Assembly (NCBI GenBank): GCA_004552195.1
Contig: SFPC01000038.1
Span: 1-16,818, forward strand
Origin: Bacteroidales bacterium
Lineage (GTDB): Bacteria > Bacteroidota > Bacteroidia > Bacteroidales > Bacteroidaceae
DNA: 16,818 bases
Direction of reading: 5' to 3'
Both the position numbers and the translations under genes were made by a program. Positions 1-7,600 of this stretch are shown piece after piece (position 1 is the stretch's first letter; every line of letters starts with the position of its first letter). The notes under the pieces were generated by a model. That model saw only the letters and a list, made by a program, of their open reading frames with translations, ran no database searches and was not told the origin of the DNA.

Positions 1-2
1 GC

Positions 3-254
3 TCTCAAACATGCAATGGGTCATGTTCAGGACTCTGCACCGATTTCTGCACAAATGGATGTAAAAACGGGTGTAAAGGCTGTAAGGGTGGTTGTGAGAG
101 TACCTGTACCAGCCAATGCGCGAATAATTGTAAAGCGAGATGTGCTAACGGTTGTGGCGAGAACTGTCAAAACACGTGTTTATTTAGTTGCGGTGTCGGA
201 TGTAGTAATACATGCCATTCGCGATGTACAGATGTATGCACATCGTGTACTTAA
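3..254 (+). CDS. CXXX-repeat cysteine-rich precursor peptide (5' partial, ends at in-frame TAA)
   Basis: The frame is open from the window edge, so the start codon and any leader peptide are missing. Cysteine codons fall every 12 nt (Cys-x-x-x) from position 12 to 246: 21 cysteines, with two register slips to Cys-x-x-Cys (72/81 and 237/246). Intervening residues are small or polar (Gly, Asn, Ser, Thr, Lys). The frame meets TAA at 252-254, but the same repeat continues beyond it (see 255-380). The layout matches the targets proposed for CXXX-repeat radical SAM maturases, and that maturase follows directly. By inference the cysteines are substrates for radical SAM crosslinking (thioether or similar) and the product is a RiPP. 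It is not a metallothionein by context. Recognition is strong from periodicity and neighbours; whether this copy is functional is uncertain because of the TAA. Confidence 0.8.
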   Translation, partial: SQTCNGSCSGLCTDFCTNGCKNGCKGCKGGCESTCTSQCANNCKARCANGCGENCQNTCLFSCGVGCSNTCHSRCTDVCTSCT

Positions 255-380
255 AGTTGTCAAGGTTCCTGTAATACATCCTGTTCTAATAGCTGCGGAG
301 GAGGGTGTAGTGGAACGTGCATAGGCAGATGTGGATACACCTGCTCAGGAGGATGTGTTGGTGGAGCTCTTTACCTTTAG
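255..380 (+). pseudogene. 3' continuation of the CXXX-repeat peptide beyond an in-frame stop
   Basis: After TAA at 252-254 the same frame continues with nine more cysteine codons at a strict 12-nt period (258 to 354), then a short tail and TAG at 378-380. That stop is 7 nt before the ATG of the maturase, the position expected for the original gene end. No ATG, GTG or TTG in this frame lies between 255 and 380, so the segment cannot plausibly start on its own. The TAA occupies an x position of a Cys-x-x-x-Cys unit, so a single base change would restore one peptide. Explanations are a recent nonsense mutation, a base-calling error, or readthrough. I favour the first two. Confidence 0.65.
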
Positions 381-387
381 TAGTCAA

Positions 388-1641
388 ATGGATATAATAA
401 AACAAAAACGAGAAGAATGGCAGTCTGCTTTATCGAAGTCCATCACCTTCATTGTCACCAAGGACTGCCAGCTTGCCTGCAAATATTGCTATCTCGTGGG
501 CAAGAATACCAAGGAGAGAATGACTTGGGAGGTGGCTAAGCAGGCCATTGACTACATTCTGGACCGTGAGCACGAGTTCACGGAGGAAAGCGTGGTGTGG
601 GACTTCATAGGTGGTGAGCCCTTTCTGGAGATTGACCTCATTGACCAGATTTGTGACTATCTGAAGACGGAGATGTTCCGCCGCAACCACCATTGGTTCA
701 ACTCCTACCGCTTTTCGTTCTCAACCAACGGCATCAATTATCACAGCGAAAAGGTGCAGCGTTTCATACAGAAAAACCATGACCACCTGAGCATCGGCAT
801 CACCATAGACGGCACGAGGATGAAGCACGACCTGAACCGTATATGGAAGACCGCCGAGATGGAGCAGGGCATCATGCCCAAGGCAGAGGAGGAGCGCGGT
901 TCGTATGATGACGTAGTGAGGAACATTCCCCTGTGGTTAGAACAGTTTCCCAATGCAGGCACGAAGGTGACCATCAGCAGCGCCGACATTCCTTATATAA
1001 AGGAGAGCGTGCTACACTTGTATTCGCTCGGCATACATGAGGTGAACATCAACTGCGTATTTGAGAACGTATGGCAGGAGGGTGACGACGCACGCTTTGA
1101 AGAGCAGTTGCTCCAACTGGCCGATGCCATCATTGAAGGAGAGTATTACAAGGATTATGCCTGCTCGTTCTTCACGGAACACATGGGCAAGCCGCTTGAC
1201 AGGAAACTGGATAACCAGAACTGGTGCGGAGCTGGGCGTATGCTGTCCATTGATGCTGCGGGAAACTTTTACCCCTGTACCCGCTTTGCGCAATATTCGC
1301 TGCGCGATAAGAAAGCGTGGGTCATAGGCAATGTGCATGACGGCATTGACCAGAACAAATTGCGCCCCTTCCTCACACTTGACCGCTGCACGCAGTCGAA
1401 GCCGGAATGCGTGGACTGCGAGGTGGCCAGCGGCTGTGCCTGGTGTCAGGGCGAGAACTTCGATGCCGCCGACTCGTCCACCATCTACCAGCGCTCCACC
1501 GCCATCTGCAAAATGCACAAGGCACGTGTGCGGGCCAACAACTATTATTGGAACAAGCTGTACCGCAAACTGGAACTGGAGGGCATCGCACAGGAGGAAG
1601 CACAGCATCACGTTAAGACATCTAACTCTAATAACTGCTGA
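388..1641 (+). CDS. Radical SAM/SPASM peptide maturase, CXXX-repeat target family
   Basis: Predicted to generate a 5'-deoxyadenosyl radical from S-adenosylmethionine and use it to modify cysteine-repeat peptides in the cytoplasm. The 417-residue protein carries the radical SAM CxxxCxxC motif (C27, C31, C34, in CQLACKYC) and a GGEP motif near residue 75. A C-terminal SPASM region has cysteines at about 280, 297, 334, 341, 344, 350, 353 and 374, enough for auxiliary Fe-S clusters. I chose the ATG at 388 rather than 331, because the earlier ATG lies inside the cysteine-peptide frame and 388 is 7 nt past that frame's stop. The next gene starts 2 nt after this stop. The family call (radical SAM peptide maturase, CXXX-repeat target) rests on the Cys-repeat gene directly upstream and the partner genes downstream. 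The linkage made is unknown. Confidence 0.88.
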   Translation: MDIIKQKREEWQSALSKSITFIVTKDCQLACKYCYLVGKNTKERMTWEVAKQAIDYILDREHEFTEESVVWDFIGGEPFLEIDLIDQICDYLKTEMFRRNHHWFNSYRFSFSTNGINYHSEKVQRFIQKNHDHLSIGITIDGTRMKHDLNRIWKTAEMEQGIMPKAEEERGSYDDVVRNIPLWLEQFPNAGTKVTISSADIPYIKESVLHLYSLGIHEVNINCVFENVWQEGDDARFEEQLLQLADAIIEGEYYKDYACSFFTEHMGKPLDRKLDNQNWCGAGRMLSIDAAGNFYPCTRFAQYSLRDKKAWVIGNVHDGIDQNKLRPFLTLDRCTQSKPECVDCEVASGCAWCQGENFDAADSSTIYQRSTAICKMHKARVRANNYYWNKLYRKLELEGIAQEEAQHHVKTSNSNNC

Positions 1642-1643
1642 CC

Positions 1644-2645
1644 ATGTTACAGTATCTCGTTATCGTGTTGGACGCTACGTCGACATCATATTGCCATTAC
1701 AGCAATTCCTCGGAAGAACATAGCTTGATTGCGCTGGACGACCTGCGAAAGGGCATCTTCTTCGCCATGAAAGAGAACCTGATGATCCAGTTCGTCTATC
1801 CCAACTACGCCTTGCCCGAAGCCTATCGCGAAGCCATCCATAGCATTGATCACAGCGATATCGTGCCTGCTGACTGCGCTGACAAGGCACTGCTCGCTGG
1901 TGCTGACGTGATTGTGCTCAACGGCTGGGAGGAAGCAAGGGGTATGGCATGGAACCGGGATGCCTGCTATGTGCTGCGCACCGACAAGGATGAACTTTTT
2001 GCCAACCATAAGCTGCTGGCCCCCATCGTGAGGCAGGTGAAGCGGTTGAACATCGTCGTCACCAACGTGGAGTGCTTCACGGAAAAGGACTTTGGAACCT
2101 ACCAGGAAGTGTTAGCCTCGTTGTCCGCCGAGATAGAGCAGATGTATGTGGATGGGTTTTCGCCGCAACTGAATCTGTTGACCGACCGCATGATGCTCAA
2201 GGCGATGAACAACTGCAACGCCGGTTGGGAGAACATCACGCTGGCACCCGACGGATGCTTCTATGTGTGTCCTGCCTTCTACCACGCACAACCAGCCGAC
2301 GGCAAGGAGAAATCGATGGGCGAAGTATGCGGGAAGGGCTATAGCATTGGCAACCTCACTGATGGCATTGACCTCAAGAACGCTCCGCTCTATCAACTTG
2401 ACCATGCCCCGCTTTGTCGCAAATGTGATGCTTGGCATTGCCGCCGTTGTGTATGGCTCAACCGCAAGACTACCTGCGAGGTGAACACGCCCAGCCACGA
2501 ACAGTGCGTGGTGGCACACTTGGAACGCAACGCCGCACGTACGCTGCTGGGCAACATCCGCAAGCACGGAGCCTTCCTGCCCAATCTCCCTGAAATCAAA
2601 GAAATCACGTATTTAGACCCTTTTGAAGTGAAAGAACAATGGTAA
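1644..2645 (+). CDS. CXXX-repeat peptide maturase partner with SPASM-like cluster domain
   Basis: A 333-residue protein encoded immediately after the radical SAM maturase. The N-terminal ~180 residues lack CxxxCxxC, so it is not itself a canonical radical SAM enzyme. The C-terminal part resembles a SPASM/twitch cluster-binding domain: C191 begins a CxxGx(n)DGxxxxC segment ending at C209, followed by C258, C261, C266, C269, C278 and C288. This fits the family I recall as CXXX repeat peptide maturase, found with the same radical SAM enzyme. By inference it works as a heteromeric partner that binds the peptide or holds auxiliary Fe-S clusters. The ATG follows the previous stop by 2 nt, and the gene overlaps the next by 7 nt, so translational coupling is likely. 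Confidence 0.8.
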   Translation: MLQYLVIVLDATSTSYCHYSNSSEEHSLIALDDLRKGIFFAMKENLMIQFVYPNYALPEAYREAIHSIDHSDIVPADCADKALLAGADVIVLNGWEEARGMAWNRDACYVLRTDKDELFANHKLLAPIVRQVKRLNIVVTNVECFTEKDFGTYQEVLASLSAEIEQMYVDGFSPQLNLLTDRMMLKAMNNCNAGWENITLAPDGCFYVCPAFYHAQPADGKEKSMGEVCGKGYSIGNLTDGIDLKNAPLYQLDHAPLCRKCDAWHCRRCVWLNRKTTCEVNTPSHEQCVVAHLERNAARTLLGNIRKHGAFLPNLPEIKEITYLDPFEVKEQW

Positions 2646-2920
2646 ACAAGAAGACTGTGGGGCAAGTGACCCTTGAAGAGAAGAACGAAATCCTGACCCT
2701 GTTTGAGCGGCGTAACGGACTGGCTGAACTGGCCAAAATAGTGACGGCTGACAATGCCGAACTGTATGAGAAACTGGTGAAAGACATGGGCGAAACCGGC
2801 TCCAAGTTCCAAAGCTGGTGGGACAGAATGGCTGAAAAGTACCAGTGGGAGGCCGCTGAGAACGGGCATTGGGAAATCAATTTTGAAACATGTGAAATAA
2901 ACTTGGTACAACCCTCATGA
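2639..2920 (+). CDS. Small CXXX-repeat peptide modification system protein
   Basis: A 93-residue soluble protein with no signal peptide or membrane segment and only one cysteine, near the C-terminus. The N-terminal half (about residues 10-50) reads as two or three charged helices. The middle has an aromatic patch (FQSWWDRMAEKYQW). Length and position match the small protein annotated as CXXX repeat peptide modification system protein in related cassettes. Its biochemical role is not known to me. Plausible roles are recognising the precursor leader, like an RRE or chaperone, or delivering the peptide to export. It overlaps the maturase partner by 7 nt and tatA by 4 nt, so it is certainly part of this operon. 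Confidence 0.72.
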   Translation: MVNKKTVGQVTLEEKNEILTLFERRNGLAELAKIVTADNAELYEKLVKDMGETGSKFQSWWDRMAEKYQWEAAENGHWEINFETCEINLVQPS

Positions 2921-3177
2921 TGCAGCACGTCCAGTTATTGTTTATCGGAACGACGGAGCTTCTCCTTATCGGCGGTATGGCACTCCTGTTGTTTGGTGGG
3001 AAGAAACTTCCCGAGATGATGCGCGGCCTGGGCAAGGGGGTACGCGAGTTCAAGAAAGGTGTGAGGGAAGTGGAGGAGGACATCAACGGCCAACCTCAGC
3101 AGGAACCTGAGACTGATGGTCACACGGCCACCGCACCCAAGGATGACACAAAACAAGAGTTGGACAATGGCAAATGA
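2917..3177 (+). CDS. tatA: Twin-arginine translocase subunit TatA/E family
   Basis: An 86-residue protein with the TatA layout: a short periplasmic N-terminus, one transmembrane helix (about residues 7-26), the hinge FGGKKLPE, an amphipathic basic helix (about 30-50), and a charged Gln/Glu/Asp-rich cytoplasmic tail. TatA oligomers form the protein-conducting element of the Tat pathway, which carries folded proteins across the inner membrane. The start overlaps the previous stop by 4 nt; a second ATG directly follows and could be used instead. The gene overlaps tatC by 11 nt. No tatB is seen, so this may be a two-component TatAC system in which one TatA-like protein does both jobs. Confidence 0.92.
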   Translation: MMQHVQLLFIGTTELLLIGGMALLLFGGKKLPEMMRGLGKGVREFKKGVREVEEDINGQPQQEPETDGHTATAPKDDTKQELDNGK

Positions 3178-3955
3178 CAACAATTCGGATTTGCTTACAT
3201 TCGGCGGACACCTGGAGGTGTTGCGCCGAATGCTTTTTCGCATCCTCAGCGTGGTCTTGATTATCGCTGTCGTGGTGTTTTGCTGCAAGGACCTTGCATG
3301 GCGTATCCTGCTGGCTCCCAGTGAATACAATTTTGCCACTTACCGTTGGATTGAGCATATGATGCAGGTCGTGGGAGTGGACTTTGCGTTTGAACCTTTT
3401 ACGGTTGACCTGATTGCCACCGACTTGTCCAGCCAGTTCATGACGCACATCACCACCTCGCTTTATCTTGGCATGCTCGGTGCCTCACCCTATATCATGT
3501 ATGAACTGTTCCGTTTCGTCACTCCTGCCTTATACGAAAACGAGAAACGGTATTCCGTGCAGGTGGTGATCATCATCTATCTGCTCTTTCTGTTCGGCGT
3601 ACTGATGAGCTATTATGTGCTGTTCCCCATCTCGTTCCGTTTCCTCGGCACCTACAGTGTGGCGCAGCGCATCCACAGCACTATCACCCTTGACTCATAC
3701 ATCTCCACCTTCACCACACTCACCCTGCTGATGGGTGTCGTTTTCCAGCTGCCCGTCATTGTCTTTTTGCTGGCCAAGCTTGGCTTCATCTCTTCCGGCA
3801 TACTCGCCGCCTACCGCAAACACGCGTTTATCGCCATCATGGTTGTGGCCGCTATCATCACACCTCCCGACCTCATGACGCTTGTCCTCCTCTCCATCCC
3901 CTTGTATCTGCTCTATGAGGTCAGCATCCGCGTGGCCAGATGGGTGGAGGAATGA
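3167..3955 (+). CDS. tatC: Twin-arginine translocase subunit TatC
   Basis: A 262-residue polytopic membrane protein, the Tat receptor that binds twin-arginine signal peptides. It has the N-terminal FGGHLEVLRRML motif (the HLxELRxR region), then PYIMYELFRFVTPALYENEKR, which aligns with the conserved Phe94/Glu103 region of E. coli TatC. Next come FQLPVIVFLLAKLG and ITPPDLMTLVLLSIPLYLLYEV. About six transmembrane segments are visible. At the place of E. coli Glu170 (FEVP) there is Gln (FQLP). I chose the ATG at 3167 over an upstream in-frame ATG (3116) because it puts the N-terminus at the usual distance from the HLE motif and overlaps tatA by only 11 nt. It is the last gene of the peptide-maturation operon. 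Confidence 0.93.
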   Translation: MANDNNSDLLTFGGHLEVLRRMLFRILSVVLIIAVVVFCCKDLAWRILLAPSEYNFATYRWIEHMMQVVGVDFAFEPFTVDLIATDLSSQFMTHITTSLYLGMLGASPYIMYELFRFVTPALYENEKRYSVQVVIIIYLLFLFGVLMSYYVLFPISFRFLGTYSVAQRIHSTITLDSYISTFTTLTLLMGVVFQLPVIVFLLAKLGFISSGILAAYRKHAFIAIMVVAAIITPPDLMTLVLLSIPLYLLYEVSIRVARWVEE

Positions 3956-3975
3956 ACGCCGCAGGCTTTTTTGCG

Positions 3976-3996
3976 GAGGTTATGAGATAACCTTTT
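3976..3996 (+). terminator. Probable intrinsic terminator of the CXXX/Tat operon
   Basis: A GGTTAT-GAG-ATAACC hairpin (6-7 bp stem, 3-nt loop) followed by TTTT begins about 20 nt after the tatC stop. A second small stem, CCGCA/TGCGG with a T-rich loop, lies just before it at 3959-3976. Position and shape suit the operon end. Confidence 0.55.
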
Positions 3997-4041
3997 AACC
4001 CAGGTTACACGGTAGCACGGGGATTGTTGTGAACGTCAGCT

Positions 4042-4640
4042 TCAGCGGACCACTTTCACGGTGCGGCCTGCCTGACGAGGTAGATGCCGTGGGGCAGGGC
4101 GATGTGTCCGCCCTTCGGGGCTTGGATGAGGAGGGCACCGGAGGCATCGTAGATGGTGGCGGAGCCGTTGACATACACGCCGTCGGCAGTGAAGCGGAGG
4201 CTGTCGTCTTCAGCTTCGACGGTTTGAATGCCCGTCCCCATGGAGGGGTCTTCCTCTATTCCGCATTTGAATATTTCTGCCCAGGTGGAGGCTGCATAGG
4301 CTTGGAGAGTTCCTAAGGGTACGTGGAGCTTCATGAGTGCATTCTGTTTAGACAGGAGGCTGCCGAAGGCGGTGGCGGAGACTTCGGGCACGTGGGCGGC
4401 AGGCAGGTAACAATGGAGGCTGTCAGTGTTGGTGTTCCATTTCCAGTTCAGTGCGTTGTTATCCAACCGCTTCAATGCGGCAGGCAGGTGCAGCGTATTG
4501 ATGCGCAGGGTAAATCCGGCCAAAGCCTGTTCCTGGATTTCTTCGAGGGAAGAGGGGAGCGGAAGAGAGGCTTCAGACGTGATGTCGGCAATGTATTTTG
4601 CGAACGTTTTCGTTAAGCCAAAAGACCCAAGGGAGCTTGC
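4042..4640 (-). pseudogene. Remnant of a BspA-like leucine-rich-repeat surface protein (5' truncated, 3' frameshifted)
   Basis: The reading frame shows end-of-protein features of BspA-type LRR_5 proteins: an LRR-like stretch (INTLHLPAALKRLDNNAL) and the typical segment MKLHVPLGTLQAYAASTWAE. A short C-terminal anchor-like stretch follows (SLRFTADGVYVNGSATIYDASG cut across its parts, then ALPHGIYLV). No plausible start exists: the frame closes at a stop at 4641-4643 inside a palindrome, and the first in-frame Met is far inside. Near the 3' end the frame stops early (stop at 4056-4058). Restoring one base near 4069 would continue as GRTVKVVR and stop at 4042-4044, the expected C-terminal ending of this family. 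I therefore read it as a decayed fragment without function. Upstream coding sequence is absent, replaced by the palindrome and the next gene. Confidence 0.7.
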
Positions 4641-4671
4641 TCACTTGGGTCTTTTGGCTTAACGAAAACGT
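4604..4671. terminator. 68-bp near-perfect palindrome, probable bidirectional terminator
   Basis: Arms 4604-4631 and 4644-4671 are exact reverse complements over 28 nt. The 12-nt centre also pairs (GAGC/GCTC around TT) with a single G/A mismatch. The inner part has the form AAAAGACCCAAG...CTTGGGTCTTTT, an A-tract, GC stem and T-tract readable as a terminator on both strands. It lies 21 nt after the stop of the outer-membrane protein gene on the minus strand. Confidence 0.75.
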
Positions 4672-4692
4672 CTGTTGAAAACGAACTTATAT

Positions 4693-7600
4693 TTAGAAGT
4701 GGCCGCCATGCCCTCCGCCGGGTCCCATGCCTCGCATAGGCATACCGCCGGGGCCGCGCATGTCGGGAGGTCCGGGACGATCGCTTTGCTTGTCACCGCC
4801 CGACTTGCCTGAGCCGCTGAAGATGTTCAGCTTGTAGATGAAGTGGACCATGAAGTACGAGTTGATAGCATTGCTCCAGGAGTCGGTGCGCTGCGTGGCC
4901 GAGAGGGTGCGGCTGATGTTGCTCTGCTTTTGCAGGATGTCGTAGAACTGGATGCTCAGCATGGCCGCTTTGTTCTTGAGGAACGATTGGGCAATCTGGG
5001 CGTTCCACAGCAGTTCGTTGTTGTTCATCGAAGCGTCAGAATAGCCACGGCGCGAGTTCATGCGGATGTCCGTGGAAATGCTGAGGCCGAAGTCGAACAT
5101 GAAATTGGCGTTGGCACCGTAGGCAAAGTTCCAGGTGTCCATGTTGGCATTGTCCTGCACGGTGGCCCGGGCGTGCTGGTAGTTGAGGCGGCCCAGTACG
5201 CCCACATCAAACCAGGAGGTGCGGTAGGAGAGGTTGAGGTTCTCGTCTACGCCCAGCGTGCGGGTGGTGTTCTTCTGCGACAGGGCCTGGCCGAAGATGT
5301 TGTTGTAGTAGTCGTAGCTGCGGTCGTTAACGGGTTGTTCCGTCGCCGCCTTGGCTATCATACCGGTCAAGGCACTGGTCGAGGGTGTGCGCTCCGTGGT
5401 TTCCATACGGCTCACATAGCCCACGTCGTTGCTGTAACTCAGCGTGGTGAAGGTGCTCACGTTGAACAGTTTGTTGGCACCGAGGGCAGAGTTGAACATG
5501 AACATGCCCTGGCTGTTCCAGTTGCCGCTGATGTTTTCGGGGCGGGTGTAGCGCACACCGGTCGCTTCGTCGTAGACCATGCGGTTCGAGATGGAGTTGA
5601 TGGTCTGCGAGGCGTTCAGTCCGGCCATGATGCCCTGTTGGCGTGTGGCATTGTAGCCGTTGTACTGTATGCGCAGCGTGTTGTTCCATGAGGGTTTCAG
5701 TCCAGGGTTACCCATGGAGATGCTCAGCGGGTTCGAGTCGTCCACTACGGCCAGAAGGTCCGTCATGGATGGCTGCGATGAGGAGCCACGGTAGCGGATG
5801 TCCAGCTGGTTGGTCTTGGAGAATTTGTAGCGGAACCTAACCTGCGGCGATACCATGAAGACATCGCGCGTGATGAGCGTGTCGATGTGCTGTCCGGGGC
5901 GGTTGTAGGCCATTTTCGTCTTCTGCGGATTGAAGTCCACGCCGGCATTGAAGTTGATGGCCGAGGTGTTGTAGCGTACGCCCACGGTGGCCGTGTGCTC
6001 GTAGTATTTATAGGTGGCATACTGCGAGTTGTTCAGGTCGCGCACATAGTTGAGCACGTCGTCGCGGGTGGGCAGGGAGCCCAACGTGGGATAGTTCGAG
6101 GGGTCGCCGAACGAGGTGTATTCGGGGAACATCGAGGCGTAAGGCTCGTAGGCCAAAGAGTCAAGATTGTAGCGCGAACGGTCGGAGTCGCTGTACCTGA
6201 AGCCGTACTGGTAGCGCAGCTCGCCGAACCATTGGTTGCCGAGTGGTTCCACGTAGCCTACGCGGGCATTGTAGTTGTAGCTTTTTGACGGTTGGTTGCT
6301 GTATTGGTTGAGGAAGCTGGCCGGCTTGTCGGACGAGGCGTTATAGTTGATGTCGGAGATGGAGTAGGAGTGCGACTCCGACTTCGTGTAACCGGCATTG
6401 GCGCGCAGCGACACGTTGCGCCCTTCCGAGTTCAGCTTGCGCGTGATGTTGAGGTTTCCGCTCACGCTGTGGCTCTTGCTGTCGCCCATGGAGAGGCGGT
6501 TGTTGGTGTTCACCATGAGCGCGTAGAGCTCGGGGTGGCGTGTGATGGCATTATCGGCAAAAATGCTGTCCAACGGGCTCATCATACCCTTGATGGCATA
6601 CGGGTCATCGTTGAAAGTGGCCGAGCGCGATGTGCTGCTGTTGTTCGATTCGCTGTAGGCATAGCTGGGGCGGAAGCTGATGGTCGTCATCGTGTCCGGG
6701 TTCCACTGCAGGCGGAAGCGGGCGTTCACGTTGGTACTCTTGCTGAAGCTGTGGCTCCAGTTGTTGGCAAAGGAGCTGGAACCGCCCGAGGTGAGGAATG
6801 TTTCAGAGTTCGATGTGGAGAGCGCGTCGTTGTTTCTGTGGCGGTACATCACGCCGCCGCCCAGTTCCAGACGACCCGCTTCGCCTTTCTTCTTGCCGTT
6901 TTCCCAAGAAAAGTCCAAGCCGGCGTTTTTCGAAGCCACCAGTCCGCTTCCGCCACCGCCGAAACCGCGCGGGCCGCCGAAGCCCTGGTTGTTGGTGTTG
7001 TTGGCCGAACCGAAGGCTGTGACGCGCGTGCGGTCCGTGAAGCGCGTGGCAAACACGCGGCCGCTGTAACGGTCGTGGTTACCGTAGGCCACGTCTACAT
7101 TTGTTACCCACGATTCGTTCAGCTCGCGTTTAGTGGCAATGTCGAGCACGGTGGTCTCCTCGCCGTCGTCAATGCCCGTCTGTTCCGTATAGTCGCTTTT
7201 CTTGTCGTAAGCCTTGATTTTGCTCACCAGCTCGGTGGGCAGGTTCTTCATGGCCGTCTCCGTGTCGCCTTTGAAGAAATCCTTGCCGTTAACGAGAAAT
7301 TCTGTCACCGTCTTGCCGTTCCATTTGATGGTGCCGTCGTCGCCCACTTCCACGCCCGGCAACTGCTTTACCAGTGCTTCGAGCGTCGATCCTTCCGGCA
7401 CACGGTAAGCGGCGGCATTGAACATCGTCGTGTCATCCTTTTGTTCCACGCGTGAGGCCACAGCCGTGACGGTGGCGGCTCCCAGCACATTGTCTGACGA
7501 GCTGAGCAGGATGGTGCCGAGGTCCAGCGTGTCGGTTTCGGCCGTCAGCTCAGCCGGTTTCACCGCCGGGGTAAATCCCACGAAGGAAAGGCGCACCAAG

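Noticed and set aside
16..324. 102-codon + strand ORF over the cysteine repeat
   Set aside because: It is the +1 shifted frame of the Cys-x-x-x repeat; its Val/Arg-rich sequence comes from the 12-nt periodicity.
331..387. Upstream start for the radical SAM maturase
   Set aside because: These 19 codons lie in the end of the Cys-peptide frame and have no homology; the ATG at 388 fits operon spacing.
3116..3166. N-terminal extension of TatC
   Set aside because: It is encoded within the tatA tail, is Pro/His-rich and would displace the conserved N-terminus.
4029..4616. + strand ORFs at 4029-4316 and 4323-4616
   Set aside because: They are shadows of the BspA-like remnant, whose minus-strand translation shows family motifs.
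6292..7455. 387-codon + strand ORF, plus other long ORFs at 4843-5691 and 5887-6288
   Set aside because: They are antisense to the outer-membrane protein gene; the Val/Ala/Gly/Arg-rich composition is typical of shadow frames in GC-richer codon contexts.
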